This document shows, piece after piece, positions 1-10,015 of a DNA stretch of 50,891 nucleotides; within the stretch, counting starts at the first letter, position 1; each line of letters starts with the position of its first letter. The translations under genes and the position numbers were made by a program. Below the pieces are notes generated by a model, which was not told the DNA's origin, did no database searches, and saw nothing but the letters and a program-made list of their open reading frames with translations. Source of the DNA: an uncultured Oscillospiraceae bacterium (lineage in GTDB: Bacteria > Bacillota > Clostridia > Oscillospirales > Acutalibacteraceae); assembly GCA_900543555.1 (NCBI GenBank), contig UQRL01000015.1, positions 1-50,891 on the forward strand, read 5' to 3'.

Positions 1-53
1 TCCTTCAGCAACGCCTTGCGGAGCTGCTCAGTCTCGTAATCGGTAAAAGCCAA
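1..53 (-). CDS. Start of a leftward gene, TetR-like repressor suspected (partial)
   Basis: Only the first 17 or so codons are inside the window; the gene runs off the left edge. I place the start at a TTG codon (51-53) because an AAGGAGG ribosome site lies 8 bases before it. The visible residues, beginning LAFTDYETEQLRKALLK, are hydrophilic and helical, like the start of many TetR-family regulators. The dyad between promoter and start codon (71-102) fits a self-repressing regulator. The family assignment is inference from context and a short peptide, so it is weak; that a gene starts here is better supported. Confidence 0.4.
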   Translation of the reverse strand, partial: MAFTDYETEQLRKALLK

Positions 54-70
54 GGTCGCACCCTCCTTGA

Positions 71-128
71 AATATGACCGTTTCAGTTCTTCTGGTCATA
101 TTATACCGCGCTTTCTTCTGGTTTGCAA
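71..128 (-). promoter_or_regulatory. Sigma-A promoter with overlapping dyad operator
   Basis: On the minus strand TTGCAA (123-128) and a perfect TATAAT (100-105) are 17 bases apart. A 9-bp inverted repeat, AATATGACC (71-79) and GGTCATATT (94-102), overlaps the -10 box and start site. A protein bound there would block transcription of the leftward gene beginning at 53. Confidence 0.7.
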
Positions 129-220
129 GGGATGTAGAGAAAAACATACGCATTTTAACAAAAAATTATTCCATTAACACATTATTTCATGAAGGCGCTC
201 CTCTTCCTTTGGCAAAGTAC

Positions 221-289
221 TGCACCCCCCCTAAAATCAAAAATGCACCCCCCTCCAAACCGTAATTGCACCCCCTTAACGGGTTTCTA
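221..289. repeat. Three 23-bp direct repeats beginning TGCACCCCC
   Basis: TGCACCCCC recurs at 221, 244 and 267, exactly 23 bases apart, with diverging AT-rich remainders. Regular multiple sites of this size resemble transposase-binding repeats at the ends of IS21-type elements. No transposase is visible here, so this may be the remnant of one end. The element type is inference. Confidence 0.6.
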
Positions 290-311
290 TCAAAATTAGA
301 GTCATTTGCCA

Positions 312-354
312 AAGAAGTCAGTAATGTGAACACATTGCTGGCTTCTTCCTTTTT
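312..354 (+). terminator. Hairpin with T run at integrase 3' end
   Basis: A 16-bp stem with two or three G-T pairs (312-327 with 332-347), loop of 4, followed by TTTTT at 350-354. On the plus strand it has the form of an intrinsic terminator. It overlaps the last codons of the broken recombinase read on the other strand. Confidence 0.5.
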
Positions 355-690
355 GCGTCAGAATCCACTCCAAGCCCACTCAGCATCGCATCTGCCGAAG
401 ACTACTTCGAGCTGAATTCGAGATGAGCCTAGATATTTGCTGTCGTTGAGAATTTGCTGTGACCGAGCCATTCCATAATCTGCTTCAGCGGCACGCCGTT
501 AGCACGTAAAAGCGAAGCGTAACTTACGGTGCGGATCATGAAAGCGCATCCGCTTCGGGCCGTGCTTTTGGATATACTGCGAAAGATAGCTTGTCAGATA
601 ATGCGGTTTCATCAGTTCACCCAACTTGCCCACAAAATATAGTCATCACAGCAGGCAGGGATATAGTTGTAAGGAAGATTCCGGCAAAGT
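318..690 (-). pseudogene. Tyrosine recombinase (integrase) C-terminal remnant
   Basis: Read leftwards, the segment encodes the catalytic end of a tyrosine recombinase. GELMKPHYLTSYL is followed by KRMRFHD, then, after a one-base shift near 540, YASLLRANGVPLKQ, IMEWLGHSKFSTTANI and SSADAMLSGLG, ending at a stop at 318-320. LGHS.FSTTANIYAHL and SSADAML are classic for integrases of Firmicute integrative elements. Two in-frame TAG codons (429-431, where tyrosine is expected, and 402-404) plus frameshifts near 540 and 640 show the gene is dead. The N-terminal half is missing or unrecognisable. The right limit is approximate. It marks the region as a decayed integrative element, consistent with the tRNA fragment at 3826-3872. 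Confidence 0.8.
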
Positions 691-794
691 AAAGAAGCGG
701 TTTTTATTGGAACAATTTTTCAGGCAGGTATTCAAATAAACGGTTCTACTCCTTATAAATCGGCAAAAACATTGATTTACTTCTCGTCGTACTA

Positions 795-810
795 TACAAT
801 ATATATTGTA
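795..810. promoter_or_regulatory. Perfect 16-bp palindrome, possible operator
   Basis: TACAATATATATTGTA reads the same on both strands. It lies just upstream of the remnant at 815-992. Palindromes of this form are common regulator sites in integrative elements, but no regulator can be tied to it here. Confidence 0.35.
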
Positions 811-814
811 GACT

Positions 815-992
815 TATGGAAAGAAGGTATTCCAGGTTGCCGACGGCTTCCTGACTGCCCGCTTCGATGAGAATGGGCAGATGAAACCATTACCGCATCG
901 CAAAACAAAAGCCCTACTGCTTTGTCATGCGCAAAAGCTTCGTGGCTAACGACAGCATGGCTACCAACTTCGAGCAAATCTTTGCCTCATAA
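815..992 (+). pseudogene. Broken small reading frame of unknown family
   Basis: Two frames each give protein-like sequence. The first half reads YGKKVFQVADGFLTARFDEN; then, after a shift near 885, RIAKQKPYCFVMRKSFVAND continues to SMATNFEQIFAS and a TAA at 990-992. Joined, they would be the C-terminal 60 residues of a protein, with no usable start. I do not recognise the family. It is most likely cargo of the same decayed element as the integrase. Confidence 0.4.
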
Positions 993-1024
993 AATCCGAC
1001 GATAGTAAGGAAGGTGCTGTAAAA

Positions 1025-1909
1025 GTGGAAAAAATAAAATATGAAAATTATAATCTATATCATTACACATCCTTATCTACTCTGCTAGCCATTATTCAAA
1101 ATAAAACTATTAGATTAAGCGACTACCGTTTTTTAAATGATAAGCAAGAACTAACTTACGCAATAGAGAGATTAAAGGAAATAGCTCAAGATCAAAGCAA
1201 TGTTTTTTCTCGGAAATTAACCAATGTTTTAAATGATATTTCAATCGGAAAGGCGGTCTTGCCCTTTACAGATGAGAGTACTGATAACCTGGCAAAAAGC
1301 ATTGATAATCCAATTGGTATAAAATTTCAAAAATATGATTTGAGTTATTATGTGCTCTCATTATCGGAAAAGTGTGATGATTTAGCTATATGGAAAATGT
1401 ATGCAAAATTAGGATGCTGCATAAAATTTAATAGTCAAATTTTATTAGAGTATTTTCATAATATCAGAGATCGACATTTTCTTAAAGGCATATGTAACAT
1501 ATGTTATGGAAAAATACGCTACGATGAGAGCATTGATCAACAAATATATAACTTTATGAAATTTGAAAATCAAATATCAAATTTGGACACAAATTTATAC
1601 GATAAAGCCTGGCAATGGTGTCTTTTAAATAAATGCAATTCTTTTGCTTACGAAAAAGAATTCAGAATAGCTATTCCTTTTTCGCCAAAATTTTTAATGG
1701 GAGAGGAAAGTTATAAATTCATAATTACCGATGGGTTTATTAAACCACAAATAGAATTTAATAATTTCCCGGTTGACAATGTCATTGAAGAAATCATAAT
1801 CAGCCCTTACCTTGATACTAAATTGGTCCAAATGGGAATTGAAAAAGTTCTGAAATCAGAAAAAATAGAAAATGTCACCATAAGATCTTCCGATATCCAA
1901 ATACGATAA
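1025..1909 (+). CDS. DUF2971 domain protein
   Basis: The 294-residue product has the marks of the DUF2971 family: YHYTSLSTLLAII near the N-terminus, RLSDYRFLNDKQEL, a central LSLSEKCDDLAIWKMYAK segment, and FAYEKEFRIA. Function is unknown; such genes are common on mobile elements and in defence-rich regions, but no defence role can be shown here. The start is GTG, with no strong ribosome site. The gene is strikingly AT-rich beside the GC-rich chromosome, with AAA, ATA and TTA favoured, so it was acquired from elsewhere. No membrane segment is seen. An intrinsic terminator follows at 2024-2059. It stands alone, between dead remnants and the regulator pair to its right. Confidence 0.85.
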   Translation: MEKIKYENYNLYHYTSLSTLLAIIQNKTIRLSDYRFLNDKQELTYAIERLKEIAQDQSNVFSRKLTNVLNDISIGKAVLPFTDESTDNLAKSIDNPIGIKFQKYDLSYYVLSLSEKCDDLAIWKMYAKLGCCIKFNSQILLEYFHNIRDRHFLKGICNICYGKIRYDESIDQQIYNFMKFENQISNLDTNLYDKAWQWCLLNKCNSFAYEKEFRIAIPFSPKFLMGEESYKFIITDGFIKPQIEFNNFPVDNVIEEIIISPYLDTKLVQMGIEKVLKSEKIENVTIRSSDIQIR

Positions 1910-2023
1910 TACAAAACATAATAAAATAGATATTTATAAAATATTTGATACAAGAATCAAACGAAATCCTAAACGCAACAATTCTAAACGGACGCCGTTG
2001 ATACCATTGTGCACCCTTCAATT

Positions 2024-2059
2024 CGCGATCATCGCGTTTGTGGTGGTCGCGAGTTTTTT
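2024..2059 (+). terminator. Intrinsic terminator after the DUF2971 gene
   Basis: Ten-bp stem (2024-2033 with 2042-2051, two G-T pairs) and loop of 8, followed by six T at 2054-2059. It lies 115 bases downstream of the DUF2971 stop codon. Confidence 0.7.
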
Positions 2060-2076
2060 GCCCATGCTTATGCTGG

Positions 2077-2340
2077 CTAGTCGGTGTTTTCCTTTAACAA
2101 ACGCAGGCGACGCTTGGCACGGTAATACTCGTCCATCTCCGCACGGAGCTGATGATAAAAGCCGGTGTGCCGGCTTTCTGACATCTCCGTTTCCATCTTT
2201 CGGGCCAGTTCCATCCTCTGGTGTTTGGCCTGCGGGTCAACGGTCAGGGCGGTCAGCCATTTTAGCCGTGTCACCGTGTTGTGGTGATTGGGACAGGCAA
2301 AGGCATAGAACACTTTCTTTTCCTTCATACTTAACTTCAT
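2077..2340 (-). CDS. Small basic protein of a mobile element, unknown function
   Basis: An 87-residue, highly charged protein with many Lys, Arg, His and Glu and no signal or membrane segment. The C-terminal half (EMDEYYRAKRRLRLLKEN) is likely helical. AGGAGG lies 8 bases before the ATG at 2338-2340, so translation is well supported. It diverges from the XRE regulator at 2670 across 330 bases. That arrangement is typical of accessory modules in Clostridia integrative elements, where such small proteins are paired with a repressor. I do not recognise a named family. Confidence 0.6.
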   Translation of the reverse strand: MKLSMKEKKVFYAFACPNHHNTVTRLKWLTALTVDPQAKHQRMELARKMETEMSESRHTGFYHQLRAEMDEYYRAKRRLRLLKENTD

Positions 2341-2597
2341 AAAATCAACCTCCTAAAAGTTTATTTTCATGTGTCAGTTGCCGGTTTGCCTACAATCGCT
2401 CCTGCCCGGATTTCCCCCGGCGTATTGTCCTCCTTGGTGCGCTCCTGTCATGGCGTCACTTCCCCAGAGGTCATACCCCTTGCAGCCGTTCATTCAATTT
2501 TCAAGTTTCTGTGTCTCCTGACAAGACTCATTTTACCGAAAAAACAGGCCCCTTCCCGTATGTCCAAAACGATGGAAAACGGCTCAAAATCAGCATA

Positions 2598-2626
2598 TTT
2601 CCACGCTTATGGAATCATGGTATAAT
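2598..2626 (+). promoter_or_regulatory. Promoter of the XRE regulator
   Basis: TTTCCA (2598-2603), a 17-base spacer and a perfect TATAAT (2621-2626) lie 44 bases before the ATG at 2670. The rest of the 330-base divergent gap (2341-2669) shows no gene. Confidence 0.6.
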
Positions 2627-2669
2627 GGTTGAAAATGGCAGGATTTTCCTGACGGGAGGGGGATTGTAG

Positions 2670-3518
2670 ATGCACACAAAGCTGTCTATCCCGGAACGAT
2701 TAAAGGATTTGCGGGTGGCGGATAAGCACCTGACCCTGGAACAGCTGGCCGAGCAGACTGGGCTTTCCAAATCTGCCCTCAGCAAATATGAGAGCGACGA
2801 CTATAAGGACATCAGTCCCTTTGCTATCGCTACGCTGGCGGAATTTTATGGAGTGTCCACCGATTACCTGATGGGGATATCGGAAAATAAAAATCACCCA
2901 AACGCAGAGCTTCAGGCCCTGCATTTGAGTGATGATATGGTTACATTATTGAGCAGCGGAAAAATCAACAACCGGCTGCTGTGTGAGATTGCCACACATG
3001 AGAACTTCCAGCGGCTGATGACGGATATTGAGATTTTCGTTGACCGGATCGCTGATATGCGGATTGCCCAGATGAATCTGGTGCTGGAGGCCACTCGACA
3101 GGAAGTAATCCGCAGCCATGCGCCGGGAGAGAATGACCTTTATGTCCGTACCCTGGAGCTGGGACAGGTACAGGAAAGTGACTTTTTCAGCCACACGATC
3201 CATGATGATCTTGACAGTATCGTTCAGGATATTCGTCAGTCCCACATCACCGACCGCACTACCGCCGATCCGCAGCCGACTTTCACGGAGGTCAAGGAAA
3301 AGTTTGACCGTGCCATGCAGCTGGGCAGTAATGAGGAACGGGTAATCCACGAGTTTTGCGACCAAATGCAGATTCCGTTTGACAAGATTGCGTCCGAGGA
3401 TTTCTCGGCGTTTATGCGAATACTGAGCCTGTCCAAGCTGCTGAAAAATCCCAACAACATGAGGGGGAAGGCTCGGACACAGCCTTACCATGGCGCAAAA
3501 AAGAAAAAGCGTAGATAG
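2670..3518 (+). CDS. XRE-family transcriptional regulator
   Basis: A 282-residue protein. Residues about 8-70 form a helix-turn-helix of the Cro/C1 type: IPERLKDLRVADKHLTLEQL, then AEQTGLSKSALSKYE and LAEFYGVSTDYLMGI. The long remaining part is unusual for a simple repressor. It is helical, acidic in the middle and ends in a very basic tail (GAKKKKRR), and probably mediates oligomer formation or partner binding. The ATG follows a GGGAGGGGG ribosome site. Promoter at 2598-2626, terminator at 3522-3556, so it is a single-gene unit. The divergent small gene at 2077-2340 is the likely partner or target. It probably controls genes of the integrative element. Confidence 0.85.
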   Translation: MHTKLSIPERLKDLRVADKHLTLEQLAEQTGLSKSALSKYESDDYKDISPFAIATLAEFYGVSTDYLMGISENKNHPNAELQALHLSDDMVTLLSSGKINNRLLCEIATHENFQRLMTDIEIFVDRIADMRIAQMNLVLEATRQEVIRSHAPGENDLYVRTLELGQVQESDFFSHTIHDDLDSIVQDIRQSHITDRTTADPQPTFTEVKEKFDRAMQLGSNEERVIHEFCDQMQIPFDKIASEDFSAFMRILSLSKLLKNPNNMRGKARTQPYHGAKKKKRR

Positions 3519-3521
3519 TAG

Positions 3522-3556
3522 AAAAGACCGTTGCCGTTTGGGGGCAGCGGTCTTTT
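3522..3556 (+). terminator. Intrinsic terminator of the XRE gene
   Basis: Fourteen-bp stem (AAAAGACCGTTGCC with GGCAGCGGTCTTTT, one G-T pair), loop of 7 and TTTT. Confidence 0.8.
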
Positions 3557-3615
3557 CTGAAATGATTAAATTTACTTTGGAACACACATCAAATTGTCCA
3601 GCTTGACAACAGAAC

Positions 3616-3864
3616 TTATTGCTCCTCCTCGTTAGCGGCAGTTGATTGTCTCTCGTTTTGAGGATTATATTGCGACAGTATGCCTCTCATCTGAGCTTGT
3701 CCCATCTTCTCCCAAGCATAAGAATTCCGATCAACCCCGGAAATATAATCTTGGAGATTTCTAAAAATGGTTGTTGCTTGATTAAGTGGTTCGGAATCGT
3801 CCTGAACTGATTCAATATGCGGTAGGTCGGCTTCAAACCGGCGCAAGAGTTCAAATCTCTTCAT
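3616..3864 (-). CDS. Possible small acidic protein next to the attachment site
   Basis: This frame gives 82 residues from the ATG at 3862-3864, hydrophilic and rich in Gln, Asn, Glu and Asp, ending NEEEQ. A longer version from TTG at 3966 is unlikely because it would run through a terminator and a tRNA 3' end. The ribosome site is poor: GGAG touches the ATG. Its first codons are themselves the complement of the tRNA fragment, so the start may be an accident of integration. No family is recognised. It may be a C-terminal remnant of an element gene. Confidence 0.3.
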   Translation of the reverse strand: MKRFELLRRFEADLPHIESVQDDSEPLNQATTIFRNLQDYISGVDRNSYAWEKMGQAQMRGILSQYNPQNERQSTAANEEEQ

Positions 3865-3872
3865 CTCCGCCA
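3826..3872 (+). tRNA. 3' part of a tRNA gene (probable attachment-site remnant)
   Basis: Positions 3845-3861 form a perfect T arm: AAGAG, loop TTCAAAT, CTCTT. CATCTCC, a discriminator G and an encoded CCA follow, ending at 3872. Upstream, GTCGG CTTCAAA CCGGC (3826-3842) could be an anticodon arm with anticodon UCA, but only two bases separate it from the T arm and no D arm or 5' acceptor strand (GGAGATG expected) is found. This is therefore a fragment, not a working tRNA. The 3' end resembles serine-type tRNAs. A terminator follows at 3900-3927, as after a real tRNA gene. Integrative elements commonly insert in tRNA 3' ends and leave such a copy; the element would lie to the left. Confidence 0.6.
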
Positions 3873-3899
3873 GCGGCAAGCTGCCGCTTCCGAGACGCG

Positions 3900-3927
3900 C
3901 GCACCTCATTTTCTTGGGGTGCGTTTT
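3900..3927 (+). terminator. Terminator after the tRNA 3' end
   Basis: Eight-bp stem (3900-3907 with 3916-3923, one G-T pair), loop of 8, then TTTT. It probably belonged to the original tRNA gene. From here to 4353 (about 430 bases) I see no convincing gene. One minus-strand stretch at 3965-4075 reads protein-like (YRNGKSYILIPQNAALISGI) but has no sound start or end. Confidence 0.6.
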
Positions 3928-4353
3928 GCTTTGTGTCCGCGCTTGTAGCCGGCATCTTTTTTTCAACGATTCCCGAGATTAAAGCTGCATTTTGAGGAAT
4001 CAAGATGTAGCTTTTCCCATTCCTGTACCTTGAGCTGCGAACTGCGCCTATTGTCCTGGCCGAGCAAATCATTCTGCGCACAAGTTGTCAAACCAGCGAA
4101 ATTGTGGCAGTGTATATGCAATTTATCCTGCGGGTCACAAAGGGTCCAAGAGAAAACAGAAGGGTTATGGATATTGACTACGATATAATACTGGAACAAT
4201 CGCACAGGCTGTATGGGGCACTTCCCCTGCGAGATACCCGCACTGGACATTTGGAAAGTTTCCAGTCCAGCAGATCCAGAATGCAAACAACATCCGCCAT
4301 TTTTCATCCTTCTTCCCATTGGCTTACAACCGGATGGCGTCCAGAAACCCTAC

Positions 4354-4381
4354 AAAAAATGGAGAGCATACTGCTCTCCAT
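4354..4381 (-). terminator. Intrinsic terminator of the atp operon
   Basis: Perfect 10-bp stem ATGGAGAGCA / TGCTCTCCAT with a 3-base loop, followed on the minus strand by six T. It starts 7 bases past the atpC stop codon. Confidence 0.9.
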
Positions 4382-4387
4382 TGCGTT

Positions 4388-4795
4388 CTATTTTCCTGAT
4401 TTTGCCTTGAGGCGGGCCAGCGCCCTGGAAAGGGCCGCCTGCGTCTGATAATACTCATGCTGGCTCTGCTTCTGGCGCAGGCGCTCCTCCGCGCGATGTT
4501 TCGCCGCAAGGGCGCGGTTACGGTCGATCTCCTCTGGCCGCTCGATAGTAGCCGCCAAAACGATCACGCGCTCTGGCATAACCTCCACACAGCCGTCGCT
4601 GACCACTGCCACATGCCATCGGCCCTCCTCGTCCTGATACCGCGCAATTCCAGCCGTGATGGCAGTGACCATTGGCTCATGGTTTGGCAGCACGCCGTAA
4701 GAGCCGTCCGGGCCTGGCAGGATAATCTGCCGCGCGTTTCCAGAGAAGAATATGTTCTGAGGAGAAACCATTTCCAAATAAAACGTGGAAGCCAA
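4388..4795 (-). CDS. atpC: F-type ATP synthase epsilon subunit
   Basis: The 135-residue product is the epsilon subunit of the F1 central stalk, which couples rotation to the c ring and restrains ATP hydrolysis. The N-terminal beta-sandwich is recognised by FYLEMVSPQNIFFSG and GSYGVLPNHEPMVTAI (residues 1-85). The C-terminal helical hairpin runs from about 88 to 133 (RALAAKHRAEERLRQ, ALARLKAK). Length is normal. It is the last gene of the operon, 12 bases after atpD and just before the terminator. The ATG has a GGAGG site in front. Confidence 0.97.
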   Translation of the reverse strand: MASTFYLEMVSPQNIFFSGNARQIILPGPDGSYGVLPNHEPMVTAITAGIARYQDEEGRWHVAVVSDGCVEVMPERVIVLAATIERPEEIDRNRALAAKHRAEERLRQKQSQHEYYQTQAALSRALARLKAKSGK

Positions 4796-4807
4796 GAGGA
4801 TCCCTCC

Positions 4808-7150
<2,343 letters not shown>

Positions 7151-7163
<13 letters not shown>

Positions 7164-8674
7164 GTGGCGCTCACCCGCTTCTTATAGTCCTCGCAGCACT
7201 CCCGGATGGCCTGTTCTCCCGCTTCGGAGAGCTGGCCGGTTTTGTCGATCTCCTCCATCACCTGGGGGCGCTCCTTCTCCAGCTCGTCCGCCAGGCCCCA
7301 GGCAAATTCCCGGGCCCGCTCTACCGGCACATCGGCCAACAGCTTCTGGGTGGCGGCATAGAGGATGACCACCTGCCGGGAAACCTTCATGGGGTGATAG
7401 AGGGGCTGCTTCAAGATTTCCACCAAGCGGTTGCCGTGGTCCAGCGCCTCTTTGGTGGCGGCGTCCAGGTCCGAGCTGAACTGGGTAAACACCTCCAGCT
7501 CCCGGAACTGGGCCAGGTCAATACGCAGGGAGCCCGCGATCTTCTTCACCGCCTTGGTCTGGGCCGCGCCGCCCACACGGGAGACGGAAAGGCCCACGTT
7601 CACAGCGGGACGCACGCCAGAGTGGAACAGGTTGGACTCCAAGTAGAGCTGGCCGTCCGTGATGGAGATAACATTGGTGGGGATATAGGCGGACACGTCA
7701 CCGGCCTGGGTCTCGATGATGGGCAGGGCGGTGATGGAACCGCCGCCGTATTCCGGGGCCATGCGGCAGGCGCGCTCCAGCAGGCGGGAGTGAAGGTAAA
7801 ACACGTCGCCTGGATAAGCCTCGCGGCCGGGAGAGCGCTTCAAAAGCAGGGACAACGTCCGGTAGGCCACAGCATGTTTGGAAAGGTCATCGTAGACGAT
7901 GAGCACATCCCGGCCCTGGTTCATAAAGTATTCCGCAATGGCCACCCCGGAATAAGGGGCAATATACTGCACAGGGGCCGGCTCGCTGGCAGAGGCGTTC
8001 AGGATGATGCTGTACTCCATGGCCCCATGCTTTGACAGGGTGTTGTAAATCTTGGCCACGGTGGAGTTCTTCTGGCCGATGGCCACATAGATGCAGATAA
8101 CATTCTGCCCCTTCTGGTTGAGAATGGCATCCACCGCAATAGAGGTTTTACCCGTCTGCCGGTCGCCGATAATCAGTTCCCGCTGGCCGCGGCCAATGGG
8201 CACCATGGCGTCCACCGCCAGGATGCCGGTCTGAAGCGGCACCGTGACAGGCTCTCGGGTGACCACGCCGGAGGCTTCCCGCTCGATGGGCATGGTCTTC
8301 TCCGTATGGATGGGCCCCTTGCCGTCGATGGGGTTACCCAGGGCATCGATCACACGGCCCAGCATTTCCTCACCAGCAGGCACGTCTGCCCGGCGCCCTG
8401 TGCGCCGCACCTGGTCCCCCTCTTCAATGCCCTCTTCCGGGCCCAGAATGGCACAGCCCACGCTGCCGGTCTCCAGGTTCATGGCCAGGGCCTTCACACC
8501 GTTTTCAAATTCCAGAAGCTCGCCGTACATAACATTTTCCAGGCCATACACCGTGGCAATGCCGTCGCCAATCTGAACGACGGAGCCGGTCTCGCTGATC
8601 TGGGTCTTTTCCTCATAGTGGGAGATCTCTTCCCGCAAAATGGATACAATCTCCTCCGGTTTGCCGTTCATCAT
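7151..8674 (-). CDS. atpA: F-type ATP synthase alpha subunit
   Basis: The 507-residue regulatory nucleotide-binding subunit of F1. Residues 30-95 form the beta-barrel ([20 protein letters not shown]). The P loop is GDRQTGKTS near residue 170. The Walker B strand is [17 protein letters not shown], and the arginine-finger region has [19 protein letters not shown]. The C-terminal helical bundle is complete. The start is ATGATG; either codon could be used. It directly follows atpH with no gap and overlaps atpG. Confidence 0.98.
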
Positions 8675-9193
8675 TTATTTCCCCTCCTTCAGAGAGCGGC
8701 GCAGGCCTTGCAGCATTCCCCGCACGCTCTTGTCATAGGTAATGCCCTGCAGCCGCAGGACAAAGCCTCCCAGCAGCTCTGGGTCCAGCTCCACTTGAAA
8801 CTCAATTTTAGAAAGGCCGTGGCGCCGTTTCAACGCCTCTCCCACGCGGGCCAGGTCCGAAGGGTCGGGTTCCCGGGCGCAGCGGTACAGCGCCTGGGCC
8901 CCATTCTCCGCCTTCAGGCACAGCAGGTGATAACTTTTTAAGATGGCGGGCAGCAAGGGCAGCCTTTCCCGCTGGCTTAAAAGCCGGAAAAAGCTCAAAA
9001 GGACCGGGGCTACCCGGCCCTGGAGCAGGCGGCACAGCACCCGGTCCTTTTCAGCCCGGGGGACGCAGGGGTCATTCAAGGCCTGCCACAGAGAAGGCTC
9101 TTTCTGCAGAAGGGCAGCGGCTGCTTGCAAGCCCTCCTCGTCCCGGATGAGCTCAAACAGTGCCAGCGCATAGCGTGTCTCCAGTGTTCTCAT
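8675..9193 (-). CDS. atpH: F-type ATP synthase delta subunit
   Basis: The 172-residue peripheral-stalk subunit that ties the b dimer to the top of alpha. It starts with the usual RYALALFELIRDE helix. The C-terminal third holds KIEFQVELDPELLGGFVLRL, the conserved beta-strand motif of the delta/OSCP family. The ATG overlaps the atpF stop (ATGA), so the two are coupled. This family diverges fast; gene order and the C-terminal motif make the call secure. Confidence 0.94.
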   Translation of the reverse strand: MRTLETRYALALFELIRDEEGLQAAAALLQKEPSLWQALNDPCVPRAEKDRVLCRLLQGRVAPVLLSFFRLLSQRERLPLLPAILKSYHLLCLKAENGAQALYRCAREPDPSDLARVGEALKRRHGLSKIEFQVELDPELLGGFVLRLQGITYDKSVRGMLQGLRRSLKEGK

Positions 9194-9678
9194 CGCTCAT
9201 CACCACCGGCTTCTGAGAGGAAAGAATCCACCAGCTTGCGGTCTGATTCTTCATCCAATTCCTTTTGCGAAAGCTTGGAGGCCGTGAGCAGGACCAGCTC
9301 GGTGACGTTTTCCTGCACGCCCCGCAGCATTTCCTCCCGCTCCCGCTCCATATCTGCCCGGGCGCGCTCCTGCTCCTTCTGGGCGTCCTGTCCAGCGGTC
9401 TTCAAAATGGCGTCATATTCCCGCTGGCCGCGCTGCCTGGCCTCAGAAACAATCTGGGCGGCCTCCGCATGGGCCCCCTGGAGCTTTTCCTCATACTGGG
9501 CGGTCAGCTCCGAAGCCTTCTGCTTCTGGTCCTCAGCGTCCTTCAAATTGTTTTCAATCTCCGCAGTGCGGCTTTCCATCATTTCCGTAATGGGCTTGAA
9601 CAGGAAATGCTTTAAAAGCAGGAAAAGCACCAGGATATTTACAATGGTCCAGACGATGTTCCAGTCCAGGTTCAGCAC
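9190..9678 (-). CDS. atpF: F-type ATP synthase b subunit
   Basis: The 162-residue membrane-anchored peripheral stalk. One transmembrane helix (about residues 5-25, WNIVWTIVNILVLFLLLKHF) is followed by a long charged coiled coil rich in Glu, Lys, Gln and Ala. I use the GTG start at 9676-9678, which has GGAAGGGG about 10 bases before it. The length fits a single b subunit homodimer, and there is no second b-type gene. It lies 45 bases after atpE and overlaps atpH. Confidence 0.95.
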   Translation of the reverse strand: MLNLDWNIVWTIVNILVLFLLLKHFLFKPITEMMESRTAEIENNLKDAEDQKQKASELTAQYEEKLQGAHAEAAQIVSEARQRGQREYDAILKTAGQDAQKEQERARADMEREREEMLRGVQENVTELVLLTASKLSQKELDEESDRKLVDSFLSEAGGDER

Positions 9679-9723
9679 ACCAATACGCCCCTTCCTCGTT
9701 TTGCTTTAAAATTGCCTTTGCTC

Positions 9724-9948
<225 letters not shown>

Positions 9949-10015
9949 CTACTCCTTTATTCTCTCAATCTTTTTATGAATAACGGGCTGCGGCCCGTTC
10001 ATTCCCAACTGTGCT

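Noticed and set aside
74..265. A 63-codon plus-strand frame
   Set aside because: It crosses the promoter, the operator dyad and the 23-bp repeats, and has no ribosome site.
3965..4330. Several short frames between the tRNA end and atpC
   Set aside because: They overlap each other and the terminators, and none has a good start or a recognisable product.
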